From VRUE01 sp963703175 (GTDB lineage Bacteria > Actinomycetota > Thermoleophilia > Solirubrobacterales > 70-9), in contig OY969794.1 of assembly GCA_963703175.1 (NCBI GenBank), positions 496,001 to 560,000 of the forward strand: a stretch of DNA of 64,000 bases, given 5' to 3'. Shown here piece by piece: positions 30,199 to 38,590 of the stretch. Below the pieces are notes generated by a model. It did no database searches. It was not told where the DNA came from and was given only the letters and a program-made list of their open reading frames with translations. The position numbers and the translations under genes are program-made. The first letter of the stretch is position 1. Each line of letters opens with the position of its first letter.

Positions 30199-31388
30199 GC
30201 TCCGGCACCTCCGTAGCGGGCCTGCACGCGGCGCTTCGCCCGCGGCTGGATGTTGGCGCGACCGAGGTCGCCGCCGTAGTGATCGAGCAGGCGACGGTCC
30301 ATCACCCGGCGCCAAACTGGCGGAAACCAGGCGAGCACGATCATCCCCGCGTATCCCGTCGGCAGCTGCGGTGCCTCCTCCACGTGGCGCAACGCCTGGT
30401 AGCGGCGGGTCGGGTTGGCGTGGTGGTCGCTGTGGCGCTGCAGGTGGTAGAGGAGGACGTTGGAGGCGACGTTGTTGCTGTTCCAGCTGTGCTGCGGAAG
30501 GCAGCGTTCGTAGCGCCCGTCCTCTTTCTTCCCCCGCAGCAGGCCGTAGTGCTCGAGGTAGTTGACGACCTCAAGCAGCGAGAAACCGAGCACCGCCTGC
30601 AACAACAGGTAGGGCAGGACGACCGGGCCGAAGACGATCGCCAGCAAGGCGAACAGCCCGACCGTCATCGCCCAGGCCTGCAGAATGTCGTTGTGGATCG
30701 ACCAAACTGAGTGGCCCACGCGGTCGAGCCGGGCGCGCTCGATCCCCCAGGCTGAGCTTAGGCTGCCCGAGACCGTGCGTGGCAGGAAAGCCCAGAAGCT
30801 CTCCCCCAGCCGCGAGCTGGCTGGATCGTCGGGGGTGGCGACACGGACGTGATGGCCGCGGTTGTGCTCGATGAAGAAGTGGCCGTAGCCGCTCTGCGCG
30901 AGGGCGACCTTGCTCAGCCACTTCTCCAGATCGGCGCGCTTGTGGCCGAGCTCGTGGGCGGTGTTGATCGCAATCCCGCTGACCATGCCCATCGTCAGCG
31001 CCAGGCCGATGCTGTCGAGGGCGGAGAGCCCGCCATCGGCCCAGAGCCAGCAGGCAAAGATCAGCCCGGCGTACTGGACCGGGATGAAGATGTAGGTACA
31101 CCAGCGGTAGTAGCGGTCCTGTTCGAGCCACTTAATGATGCTGTCGGGTGGGTTCTCGGCGTCCATACCGACGATGAAGTCGAGTACGGGGAAGAGCACG
31201 AAGACGAGCGCTGGGCCGAAAAACCAAAAAGCGTCGAGGCCGGTCAGCTCGACCCCGGCCCAGGCAATGAAGGGAAGTGACGGAACGATCAGCCCGAGCA
31301 GCCAGGCGTAGCGCTTCGGGTCAGTCCAGGCCGCCGGATTGAGTTCGACGTCGGGTCCGTGATGGTGCTCGTGTGCGGCTGCCTCCAT
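30195..31388 (-). CDS. alkB: Alkane 1-monooxygenase
   Basis: Membrane di-iron enzyme that hydroxylates medium-chain n-alkanes at the terminal carbon. The 397 residues carry all histidine boxes, HELGHK, EHNRGHH and LQRHSDHHA, plus the NYLEHYGL signature, and six or so transmembrane helices (for example LLGLIVPSLPFIAWAGVEL). ATG 31388 follows AAGGAGGAG, a strong ribosome-binding site. It is first in the operon with rubredoxin and TetR. A 10-bp inverted repeat at 31428-31460 is a candidate operator. It indicates growth on hydrocarbons or related lipids. Confidence 0.96.
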   Translation of the reverse strand: MEAAAHEHHHGPDVELNPAAWTDPKRYAWLLGLIVPSLPFIAWAGVELTGLDAFWFFGPALVFVLFPVLDFIVGMDAENPPDSIIKWLEQDRYYRWCTYIFIPVQYAGLIFACWLWADGGLSALDSIGLALTMGMVSGIAINTAHELGHKRADLEKWLSKVALAQSGYGHFFIEHNRGHHVRVATPDDPASSRLGESFWAFLPRTVSGSLSSAWGIERARLDRVGHSVWSIHNDILQAWAMTVGLFALLAIVFGPVVLPYLLLQAVLGFSLLEVVNYLEHYGLLRGKKEDGRYERCLPQHSWNSNNVASNVLLYHLQRHSDHHANPTRRYQALRHVEEAPQLPTGYAGMIVLAWFPPVWRRVMDRRLLDHYGGDLGRANIQPRAKRRVQARYGGAGA

Positions 31389-31427
31389 GGGCGCCTCCTC
31401 CTTGTCAGATCACCAGAAATCGTCTGC

Positions 31428-31460
31428 TTGGTTGACAGATTAACTCAATTTGTCAACCAA
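31428..31460. promoter_or_regulatory. Operator candidate for the alkB operon
   Basis: Perfect inverted repeat TTGGTTGACA (31428-31437) / TGTCAACCAA (31451-31460), 13-nt AT-rich spacer, starting 40 nt upstream of alkB. Each half-site contains a TTGACA-like -35 sequence. Size and position fit a TetR-family operator. Confidence 0.65.
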
Positions 31461-31514
31461 CGCAACAAAAAGGTAATTTCTGTATCACGTTCAAGCCCGC
31501 GAAAACCAAGCAGG

Positions 31515-31590
31515 TCGGGGGATGCAGGGAGGTCGGTGAGGGGAGCGCACTTTTCGTGCGTGACCCGATCCGGACGACCGAAGACCCCGA
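31515..31590. repeat. Dispersed structured repeat, copy B
   Basis: 31525-31590 is closely similar to 59211-59274. The core GGGGAGCGCAC-TTTTC-GTGCGTGACCC forms a stem with an internal loop. GGTCG/CGACC and the outer TCGGGG/CCCCGA pairs close it. It lies between alkB and secG. Confidence 0.7.
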
Positions 31591-31635
31591 GATGCGCCGG
31601 TTTGCAGCGGGCCGATCATGGATACAATCCGCGCC

Positions 31636-31860
31636 GTGTACACCTTCCTCGCATTCGTGCAGGTGATCATTGCCGTCGCCCTGATCTTCTTGATCCTCTT
31701 GCACTCGGGCAAAGACGCAGGGCTCTCCGGCGCCTTCGGCATCGGCGGTGGCGGCAGCTCATTCGGCGGCGGCTCGATGGTCGAGCGCAACCTGGATCGC
31801 GCGACGGTCTTCTTCGCGGTCCTCTTCGTCGTCAACACCGTGGTCTTGCTGAAGATCTGA
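31636..31860 (+). CDS. secG: Protein-export subunit SecG
   Basis: Small subunit of the SecYEG translocon. The 74 residues show two transmembrane helices (YTFLAFVQVIIAVALIFLILL and DRATVFFAVLFVVNTVVLLKI) joined by a glycine-rich loop (AFGIGGGGSSFGGGSM), the standard SecG layout. GTG 31636 is chosen over ATG 31618 because TACAAT lies exactly 7 nt upstream with TTTGCA 16 nt before it, a complete promoter giving a leaderless message. Unlike in many Gram-positives it is not next to tpiA here. Confidence 0.92.
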   Translation: MYTFLAFVQVIIAVALIFLILLHSGKDAGLSGAFGIGGGGSSFGGGSMVERNLDRATVFFAVLFVVNTVVLLKI

Positions 31861-31878
31861 CGGCCTAAGCCGCGGCTA

Positions 31879-32961
31879 CTACCAGCCTCGAGCGAGCCTG
31901 GCCTCAAACGGCGAGCCAGTCAACGACACGCGGGGCGCACCGAGAAAGGACACGGCAAGCGAGCCTGCCCAACTCTTGGCATTGCCCGAGCCGTGTTCAA
32001 GCGTGCCCGTGCCGCTGAACGGTGGCGGCGGGGAAACGTCGGCGCTGGAGAGGGTGTCCTCGAAGTCGAACACGGAGGGAGCGCCACGGGCGAAGACGAG
32101 GCGCATGATGCCAATCGAGCCTTCGCTGGTCTGATCGATTGCAATGAAGCGGGGCCGGCCCTTGCCCCGCACCTGGGCGGCGAAAATCGTCCGCGAGAGG
32201 GCGGCTTTGCTGTTAACGAGCAGGGTGGTCGATTTGGGATGGGTGCTGGGATGGGTACGAACTCCCGGTGCGCTCGCGGCCGTGCGCAAGCCGTCCCCAA
32301 CGAGGCCCGGTAGGTGAAGGCCGAGCGGGGACCTTGGCGGCGGAAGCTCGGCCTGCAGTCCCGGCAGCGCGCCGTAGAGGCAAGCGAGCAGGGCCGCCAG
32401 GTCTACCGAGCGACCGCGGGTGCGGTGGATTGCCACGGAGGTGAACCCCCCCTCGCCCTGGAAGCGCAGATCGCCGGCAAAGATGCCGAGATAGGCGAGG
32501 ATCCCGTCGCTCGACCTCTTGCAGCCTGCTTTGCGCGTGGCTCGGACCTTGCGGCCGGACGGCTGGAAACGAACCGCGATCCGCCCCCGGTCGCCGAAAG
32601 AGGCCTCGATCGAGGACGGCGTGACCTTGCCGTGCGCGAAATAGGTAGTGGTCGATACGCGGTGGCGTCCCTTCCGTGGTCTCTGACCTTTGGTGACACT
32701 GAGCGCCACCGTCTGACCGAAGGCGGTGACCGCGATTCGGTACCCATCGTTGTTTTCGAACCTGAGTTCGGACAGGGCGCGGTTGCGGGGCAGGCCAACG
32801 CTGGTCGAACCCTGACCCAGGAGCGACAGGTTGTCGTTGAGCTGAGTGACGCCGGCCAAGAGCGCGGGCGCGGTCGGCAGCGGTGCTGCGGCGGCGGTCT
32901 GCGCGGCGCAGAGGAGCGCCGTGGCGGCGGCGAAAGCTGCAATCGCCAAGCGCATTCTCAT
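31879..32961 (-). CDS. Secreted protein of unknown function, partner of the upstream protease
   Basis: A 360-residue protein with a signal peptide (LAIAAFAAATALLCAAQTAAAA, AxA cleavage). The mature part is beta-rich with an RGRGGI-type motif absent and four cysteines (GCKRSS and LLACLYG among them). I do not recognise the family. ATG 32961 overlaps the protease stop (ATGA), so the two are translated together, suggesting that it is co-secreted or acts as inhibitor, chaperone or substrate. It is convergent with secG, 18 nt away. Confidence 0.7.
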   Translation of the reverse strand: MRMRLAIAAFAAATALLCAAQTAAAAPLPTAPALLAGVTQLNDNLSLLGQGSTSVGLPRNRALSELRFENNDGYRIAVTAFGQTVALSVTKGQRPRKGRHRVSTTTYFAHGKVTPSSIEASFGDRGRIAVRFQPSGRKVRATRKAGCKRSSDGILAYLGIFAGDLRFQGEGGFTSVAIHRTRGRSVDLAALLACLYGALPGLQAELPPPRSPLGLHLPGLVGDGLRTAASAPGVRTHPSTHPKSTTLLVNSKAALSRTIFAAQVRGKGRPRFIAIDQTSEGSIGIMRLVFARGAPSVFDFEDTLSSADVSPPPPFSGTGTLEHGSGNAKSWAGSLAVSFLGAPRVSLTGSPFEARLARGW

Positions 32962-33938
32962 CGCACCCGCGCGGCCTGTTGGTAGAGAGCCTTCACAGCG
33001 CCGCCGAAATAGGCGCCGAAATCAGTGGTCGGGTCGTCACCGTAGCCGTAGTTGGTGACGCCGTTCAGCACATTGCCGCGGATCGTCCAGCCACCCCCCG
33101 AGGCACCGCCGGTGACGCTGCACGACAGCGCCAGGTTGAGTGGGCCCGGCCAGAGGAAGGAGGCGAGGTCGTGACCGAGGAACGGCGTCTGGGAACAGAG
33201 CCTTTGGGTTGCCCCGTCGAAGGGCTGTTCTGCCGGGTAGCCGTGGATATCGAACACCTGATTCGGCGAGAGGCCCCAGGCGATGCCGTCGCCGCCCACC
33301 GCTTCACCGAGGCGCTGGCCCCGTTCGTTGCGTGAGACCACAGCGGCGCCGACATCGGCATTCTCGCTGCCGCCACTGACCCACGGCGCAGTCGCGCCAA
33401 GCCACTTGGCGACAAAGATGCCGTAGGGCCGCACGCCATCGTGGTAACCGGGAACAAAGATCCAGTCCTGGTTGTACCAGCGACCAAAGCCACTGTTGAC
33501 GCAATGGCCGGCGGTGAAAACGACGCTGCGGTTGGGGGCGTTGACCGAGGTCCCCGAGCAACGCCCGGACCCGAAGCCCCCCGGCAAGACGATGAAGATC
33601 ACCCCGTTTTGCCTGAACCCCGGTGCGGTGGGATCGGCAACTGGCGCGAATTCGGACCGCGCCTGTGCGTCGGCCGTCGGACCCCGCAGTGCGTTCCTTT
33701 CAGACTGCGCTCTAGACGCCCGCGCGAGGCCCCCTCCGTCCGGCTGGGGCAGATCCAGCGGCCGCGCCCGCCGCATCCGCGCTGGCGTCCAAAAACGCAG
33801 CGCCTGACGCACCGAGGTGGCCGAGGCAGGCGTCGTCCAAGTGGCCGCCCCCTGCGCAGAAGCGCTGGCCGCAAAGGTAACCATGGCCACCAAAAACGAT
33901 GCTAGGGCCGAACCGCGCAGGTGTCGTCGAGTGCTCAT
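32958..33938 (-). CDS. Secreted trypsin-like serine protease
   Basis: A 326-residue exported protease. After the signal peptide (ASFLVAMVTFAASASAQG) comes a 75-residue pro-region, then a chymotrypsin-fold domain. The triad is His in VVFTAGHCV, Asp in SENADVGAAVV and Ser in TGGASGGGW; cysteine pairs such as GRCSGTS with GHC fit disulfides. It resembles the V8/glutamyl-endopeptidase-like extracellular proteases of actinobacteria. It is first in a two-gene operon with the secreted protein that overlaps by 4 nt. Confidence 0.88.
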   Translation of the reverse strand: MSTRRHLRGSALASFLVAMVTFAASASAQGAATWTTPASATSVRQALRFWTPARMRRARPLDLPQPDGGGLARASRAQSERNALRGPTADAQARSEFAPVADPTAPGFRQNGVIFIVLPGGFGSGRCSGTSVNAPNRSVVFTAGHCVNSGFGRWYNQDWIFVPGYHDGVRPYGIFVAKWLGATAPWVSGGSENADVGAAVVSRNERGQRLGEAVGGDGIAWGLSPNQVFDIHGYPAEQPFDGATQRLCSQTPFLGHDLASFLWPGPLNLALSCSVTGGASGGGWTIRGNVLNGVTNYGYGDDPTTDFGAYFGGAVKALYQQAARVR

Positions 33939-33950
33939 GGGGCTCTTAAC

Positions 33951-36326
33951 CTAAACCGTTTCAACCGGTTTTTCCGCGTCCAGGATCTCAACCGCCTCCT
34001 TGCGCAGCTCGGCGTCGAGCAGAGCAAAGTCCTCGTCGGAGAGCTTGCCGGCGGCGTGATCGAGTTCGGCGTCGCGGATCTCGCGGTACTTGGCTTCCTT
34101 CAGCGCCTCCAGCTCCGTGTCGGCTGCCGGGCGCCGGCCCGCGCGGCGACCTGGCCAAACCGCGATTAGGGCGCCGGCTAAGGCGATCAGCCCGCCGATC
34201 CAAATCCAGGTGACGAGCGGATCGACGATGACGCGAAAGGTCGCGATTGCATTGTCAGCCAGGTAGCTCTTCGCCAGCCGGTCTGCCGTCGCCGCCTGCA
34301 GGTTGCTTATTTGAGCTAGGGCAATCGGCCGCAGGCGCGGATTTGCCGCGGCCGCCTGCATCAGGCGGGAAACCGCCCGGCATTGTGGCGGCGTCCCGGG
34401 AGCGCCAGAGACACAGGCGCGAAAGCCCTGGTCGGCCGCCCGTATGCGACGACGCACGGCTGAGATGTCGGGCTGCACAGCGGTCCAGAAATCGCTGCCA
34501 GCGCCGGCTTTCAGCCCAACCTCGCTGGTCGCCTCGCCGTCGAAGTAGCTGCCGATCGTCCCGCTTTCAACCCCAGTCGGGCGGAAGAAGCGACGGCTCG
34601 GATGCAGAGTGAAGTGCTTGCCCCCCCGCTCGATGCCGAGTATCGCGCCGAAGGTGAAGGCGTTGCTGTTGACGCTGACCGTAGGCCGCTCATAGGTGAC
34701 CGTGCGGCCGTCGACAACGGCGCTCTCCCCCGGGCGCAGGCGCACGTCGCGATTGGTCTGGAAGCTGGAGGAAGCAGCGATGCCGATCAGCAAGACGGCG
34801 ACGCCGGCGTGGACGATGTAGCCGCCGTAGCGGCGGCGATTGCGCGACACGACCCCGACTAGCGCAGCCGGCATCGAACCGCCGCTGAGCGAGCGCCGCG
34901 CCGCCGCGCCGCGCCAGAACTCCTGGGTGAGCCCAGTGAGCGCAAAAGCGGCGAAGGCGAAGAGGGCCAGCGCCCAGGGCTTGCCTGCTGCGTCGGTGAA
35001 CAGCGCCAGGCCGAGCCCGACAACGACGGCGACGATCATTGGCACGAAGAAGACCCGCTTAGCCGAGTCCCAACTGATCCGCCGCCAGGCAAGCAACGGC
35101 CCGATCCCGGTGAAGAGCACCAGCCCAATCGCCAGCGGCGTCGTGTAGCGATCGAACCAGGGCGCGGCCAGCGAGGCCTTGTCGCCGGTGAACAGCTCCG
35201 AGATCAGAGGGAAGAAGGTGCCCCAGAAAATCGTCGCCGTGAGCGCCACGAGGAGGAAGTTGTTAACCAGGAAGACCGACTCACGCGAGGCGAGCGAGTC
35301 GATTCGCTTCTCCGATTTCAAGTCGTCGAGCCGGGAGACGATCAGCGCGGTTGAGCCAACCAAGACGACTGCGATCAGGCCAAGGATGTAGGGGCCGACG
35401 GTGCTGTCACCGAAGGCGTGGATCGACTGCAGCACCCCAGAACGGACGAGGAACGTGCCGAGCAGTGCCAAGGAGAAGGTGGCGACGATCAGGCAGGCGT
35501 TCCAGACTTTCAACATGCCGCGCTTCTCTTGGACCATGATCGAGTGCAAGAACGCGGTGCCCATCAGCCAAGGCATCAGCGCCGCGTTCTCGACCGGGTC
35601 CCACGCCCAGTAGCCACCCCAGCCGAGCTCGGTGTAGGACCAGCGAGCGCCGAGCAGCAGGCCGAAGCCAAGGAAGGTCCAAGCAATCAAGGCGAAGCGC
35701 CGGGTCGAGCGGATCCAGGCGGCGTCGAGGCGGCGGGTGATCAGGGCGCCGACGGCGAAGGCGAAGGGGATCGTGAAGGCGACGTACCCCGAGTAGAGCA
35801 TCGGCGGGTGAATCATCATGCTCGGGTGCTGGAGCAGCGGGTTGAGGCCGATCCCGTCAGCCGGCGCCGGGTCGAGCGTCGCAAACGGGTTAACCCCGCC
35901 GGCGAAGAGCATTAGGCCGGTGAAGAAGGCGGCGACACCGGCCATCACCGCGGTCGCGTAGGGAACGATCTCGCGCAGCTTGTTCCTCGTCGCGTACAGC
36001 GCCAGCGAGGAGGCAATCGAGAGCACCCAGGCCCAGAGCAGCAGCGAGCCCTCTTGGCTCGACCACATCGCCGCCAGCTTGTAAAAGGTCGGCGTCTCAA
36101 TCGAGGAGTGCTGCTGGACGATGTTGAAGGAGAAGTCGTTGTTGGCGAAAGCGATCTCGATCAGCACCACGCAGAGGGTGAGCAGGGCAAAGAGGCCGTA
36201 GACAGCCCGGCGCGAAATGTCCACCCAGCGCCGGCCGTCGTCGCGGCCCATCAGCGCCGCGACGACGGCAAAGACCGCGGTTAGGAAAGCGAGCGCCAGT
36301 GCGGCGCTACCGAGGCTAGCTGTCAT
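33951..36326 (-). CDS. ccmF: Cytochrome c heme lyase subunit CcmF
   Basis: Large membrane protein of system I cytochrome c maturation that attaches heme to apocytochrome c. The 791 residues have about 14-15 transmembrane helices and the tryptophan-rich heme-handling WWD loop, seen here as ELGWGGYWAWDPVENAALMPW, flanked by conserved histidines (QHPSMMIHPPML, AFLHSIM). The C-terminal 150 residues hold a periplasmic domain and a charged cytoplasmic tail. ATG 36326 lies inside the 3' end of ccmE (11-nt overlap), so ccmE-ccmF are coupled. ccmG and ccmH lie at 45.2-46.2 kb. Confidence 0.95.
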   Translation of the reverse strand: MTASLGSAALALAFLTAVFAVVAALMGRDDGRRWVDISRRAVYGLFALLTLCVVLIEIAFANNDFSFNIVQQHSSIETPTFYKLAAMWSSQEGSLLLWAWVLSIASSLALYATRNKLREIVPYATAVMAGVAAFFTGLMLFAGGVNPFATLDPAPADGIGLNPLLQHPSMMIHPPMLYSGYVAFTIPFAFAVGALITRRLDAAWIRSTRRFALIAWTFLGFGLLLGARWSYTELGWGGYWAWDPVENAALMPWLMGTAFLHSIMVQEKRGMLKVWNACLIVATFSLALLGTFLVRSGVLQSIHAFGDSTVGPYILGLIAVVLVGSTALIVSRLDDLKSEKRIDSLASRESVFLVNNFLLVALTATIFWGTFFPLISELFTGDKASLAAPWFDRYTTPLAIGLVLFTGIGPLLAWRRISWDSAKRVFFVPMIVAVVVGLGLALFTDAAGKPWALALFAFAAFALTGLTQEFWRGAAARRSLSGGSMPAALVGVVSRNRRRYGGYIVHAGVAVLLIGIAASSSFQTNRDVRLRPGESAVVDGRTVTYERPTVSVNSNAFTFGAILGIERGGKHFTLHPSRRFFRPTGVESGTIGSYFDGEATSEVGLKAGAGSDFWTAVQPDISAVRRRIRAADQGFRACVSGAPGTPPQCRAVSRLMQAAAANPRLRPIALAQISNLQAATADRLAKSYLADNAIATFRVIVDPLVTWIWIGGLIALAGALIAVWPGRRAGRRPAADTELEALKEAKYREIRDAELDHAAGKLSDEDFALLDAELRKEAVEILDAEKPVETV

Positions 36327-36717
36327 TCGCGGTGGTGAACTTCAACGGGCACTTGGTGACAAGCGTGTCGCGTTCGCCGATGAAAACGCCGTGCTGCACC
36401 GTGCCCGCCAAGACGATCTCGCGGCCCCCGCGGAAGGGGTCGGGGATGGTGCCGGCGTAGGCGACGGGAATGCTCTCGCTGGCATTGTCGCGGTCGGCCA
36501 CGCGGAAGCGGATCCCCTCGCCGTGGTGGCGGACCGAGCCCGTGACGACCCTGCCGGTCAGCTCGTAGTTGCCGCCCGAGCTAACACCGATCAGCTGCGA
36601 GGGCTCTTTTGCTTGCGAAGAAGCACTGAACGACGTGTAGACGAGCGCAGCAGCGAGCATGACGGCGACGCTGAGCGCGACCACGAGCCGGATCTTTCGC
36701 TTGCGGCTGGGATCCAC
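36316..36717 (-). CDS. ccmE: Heme chaperone CcmE, cysteine-type with altered motif
   Basis: A 133-residue periplasmic heme chaperone: a short N-tail, one anchor helix (LVVALSVAVMLAAALVY) and an OB-fold domain (YELTGRVVTGSV, IRFRVADRDN, VAYAGTIPDPFRGGREIVLAGTV). The usual heme-binding HxxxY is replaced by C123PLKF127. Cys-type (CxxxY) CcmE is known from other bacteria and archaea, but Phe in place of Tyr is unusual. GTG 36717 is chosen because the anchor then follows DPSRKRKIR; GATAAT lies 9 nt upstream. It overlaps ccmF. Confidence 0.9.
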   Translation of the reverse strand: MDPSRKRKIRLVVALSVAVMLAAALVYTSFSASSQAKEPSQLIGVSSGGNYELTGRVVTGSVRHHGEGIRFRVADRDNASESIPVAYAGTIPDPFRGGREIVLAGTVQHGVFIGERDTLVTKCPLKFTTANDS

Positions 36718-36747
36718 GAGACAGGGATTATCGCAAGGCGGGCTTGG

Positions 36748-36817
36748 GGGGCGAGTGCGTGGGGGTCGGCGGACGCGCTTCGCGCTGAGTGTCCGCCGAC
36801 CCCCACGCACTCGCCCC
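36748..36817. repeat. Long perfect hairpin between ccmE and the SDR gene
   Basis: 27-bp perfect arms (36748-36774 with 36791-36817) and a 16-nt loop that can itself form GCG-CTTCG-CGC. It lies between the divergent ccmE and SDR starts, so it is not a normal terminator. Confidence 0.85.
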
Positions 36818-36843
36818 GGCGCTCGGAATGCGAAAATCAGCCC

Positions 36844-37551
36844 ATGAGCGACAAACCAGTGCTGCTCATCACCGGAGCTTCCAGTGGGATCGGCGCCGCT
36901 ACGGCGCGGGCCGCGGCCGGTACGCACCGGCTGGTGCTCGCCGCGCGGAGCATCGAGCCACTGGAGGAGCTGGTCGCAGAGCTGGGCGGCGGGGACCGGG
37001 CGCTCGCGGTCCGCTGCGACGTCACCGAGTGGGATCAGGTCGAGGCGATGACCGCGGCGGCGCTTGAGGCGTTCGGACGCATCAACGTCGTCTTCGCCAA
37101 CGCCGGCTTCGGCGCCACTCGCGGCTTCCTCGAGGAGTCACCGGAGCACTGGCGCTCGATGGTGCTGACCAACGTCTACGGCGTCGCGCTGACGATCCGC
37201 GCCACCCTTCCCCATCTACTCGAGCGCGGCGACGGCCATTTCCTCGTCACCAGCTCGGTCGCCGGTCGCCAGGCGCTGCCCGGCTCGCTCTACTCGGCGA
37301 CCAAGTGGGCGGCGACGGCGATCGGCGAGTCGCTACTTGGCGAGCTGCGCCAGATGCACGAGAACCACGCGATTAAGGTGACCCTGATCGAGCCCGGCAT
37401 GGTCGACACGCCGTTCTTCGACAACCGGCCTGGCAAATGGGCGCTGCAGGACGACGACATCGCCCGCGCCGTGATCTACGCCTTGGAGCAGCCGGCCAAC
37501 GTTGACATCAACGAGATCCTGATCCGGCCGACTGGCACGCCGGCTGAGTGA
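36844..37551 (+). CDS. Short-chain dehydrogenase/reductase
   Basis: A 235-residue classical SDR. TGASSGIG is the cofactor motif, AARS after beta-2 suggests NADP(H), NAG is in VFANAGFG, and catalytic Ser and YSATK are in VTSSVAGRQALPGSLYSATKWA. PGMVDTPFF is the usual cofactor-side loop. This is close to the YdfG/serine-dehydrogenase-like group; the substrate is unknown. ATG 36844 begins the fold. It is convergent with the glycosyltransferase, 4 nt apart. Confidence 0.88.
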   Translation: MSDKPVLLITGASSGIGAATARAAAGTHRLVLAARSIEPLEELVAELGGGDRALAVRCDVTEWDQVEAMTAAALEAFGRINVVFANAGFGATRGFLEESPEHWRSMVLTNVYGVALTIRATLPHLLERGDGHFLVTSSVAGRQALPGSLYSATKWAATAIGESLLGELRQMHENHAIKVTLIEPGMVDTPFFDNRPGKWALQDDDIARAVIYALEQPANVDINEILIRPTGTPAE

Positions 37552-37555
37552 AGGC

Positions 37556-38578
37556 CTATCGCAGTAGCAGGCGGACCGCGCGCCAGTAGCTGCGGAGTAG
37601 AAGGCGAGCTGGAACCGAGCGAGCTATCTGCGGGATGAAAGGTGAGTCGAGGTCTGGGGTCAGCCAGCTGGCGAACTCGGCGGCGCTGACCGTACGGGTG
37701 GCCTGGACCTGGCGGCGCTCGCGTAGTAGGCGGGGAAGCCAGCGGATTACTTCGCCAATCGCGGCAAATTTCTGCTTGCCCCAGCCGGCGGCAATCGCGG
37801 CTGGGATCAGTGCCAACTCAGTCAGGATTAGAGCCGGCGCCAACAGCACCAAGAGGCTCGTGGGGTAGACGCGGATCAGGAAGGCCCAGCGGTTGCGCTC
37901 TAGCCAACGCCACTTGTGCTCGCGAGCGCCGAACTCGTAGTCGTGATCGACTACCGCCGCGGGCTCGATCCCGAGCGCCCCGCCGGCCAACCGCAACCGC
38001 AACGAGAGGTCGACGTCCTCGTGGTAGAGGAAGAAGCGCTTGGGGAAGCCCCCCGCTTCCTCCCAGGCGCGCCGGGGAATTGCCAGGCAGGCGCCTGAGA
38101 GGGCCGAAACCTCGCCGGCCGGCGGCGCCTCGCCGATCGGGTCGCCGTGCCCTCCCGCCCAGACGATGCCGGTGAAGTGGACCGGGTTGCCGGTCGAGTT
38201 GATCATCGTCCCGTCGCCGTCGGCGACCAGGGCCTGCCAAGCGATCCAGCCGCGCTCCTCCAGCCAGGGGCGACGGATCGCCTCGCCGAAGCCGGGCCGC
38301 GGCGACGCGTCCGGGTTGAGGATGACGAGCAGGTCGCCGCGCGCCTGCTCCGCGCCTGCGTTACAGCCGGCGGCGAAGCCGACGTTGCCGCCGCTTCGCA
38401 CCACCCGCGCCGCCGGCGCCAGCGCCGCCACCGCCTCCGCGGTCCCGTCGCCGGAGTCGTTGTCGACGACGATCAGCTCGTCTCCCTCCTCCAACTCGGG
38501 CAGCAGGGCAGGCAGGCTTCGGCCCAGCTCCTCACGGCTGTTCCAAGTAACGATTAGGACCGAAAGCGTCGGGCGCAC
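37556..38578 (-). CDS. Family 2 glycosyltransferase
   Basis: A 340-residue GT-A glycosyltransferase of the rhamnosyltransferase-like type. LSVLIVTWNSREEL opens the nucleotide-binding fold, VVDNDSGDGT and GNVGFAAGCNAG follow, LNPDASPRPG holds the DxD-equivalent and FFLYHEDVDLSLRLRLAG is the acceptor-side motif. Two hydrophobic stretches near residues 235-265 (TSLLVLLAPALILTELALIPAAIAAG) suggest membrane association. It probably builds surface polysaccharide. GTG 38578 is the start, 12 nt after the stop of the large surface-protein gene, so the two may be co-transcribed. Confidence 0.88.
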   Translation of the reverse strand: MRPTLSVLIVTWNSREELGRSLPALLPELEEGDELIVVDNDSGDGTAEAVAALAPAARVVRSGGNVGFAAGCNAGAEQARGDLLVILNPDASPRPGFGEAIRRPWLEERGWIAWQALVADGDGTMINSTGNPVHFTGIVWAGGHGDPIGEAPPAGEVSALSGACLAIPRRAWEEAGGFPKRFFLYHEDVDLSLRLRLAGGALGIEPAAVVDHDYEFGAREHKWRWLERNRWAFLIRVYPTSLLVLLAPALILTELALIPAAIAAGWGKQKFAAIGEVIRWLPRLLRERRQVQATRTVSAAEFASWLTPDLDSPFIPQIARSVPARLLLRSYWRAVRLLLR

Positions 38579-38590
38579 CGACGCGGGAGG

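Noticed and set aside
31521..31590. Dispersed repeat as an insertion sequence or MITE
   Set aside because: No target-site duplication or shared terminal repeats: the two copies have different basal stems, which favours a structured RNA.
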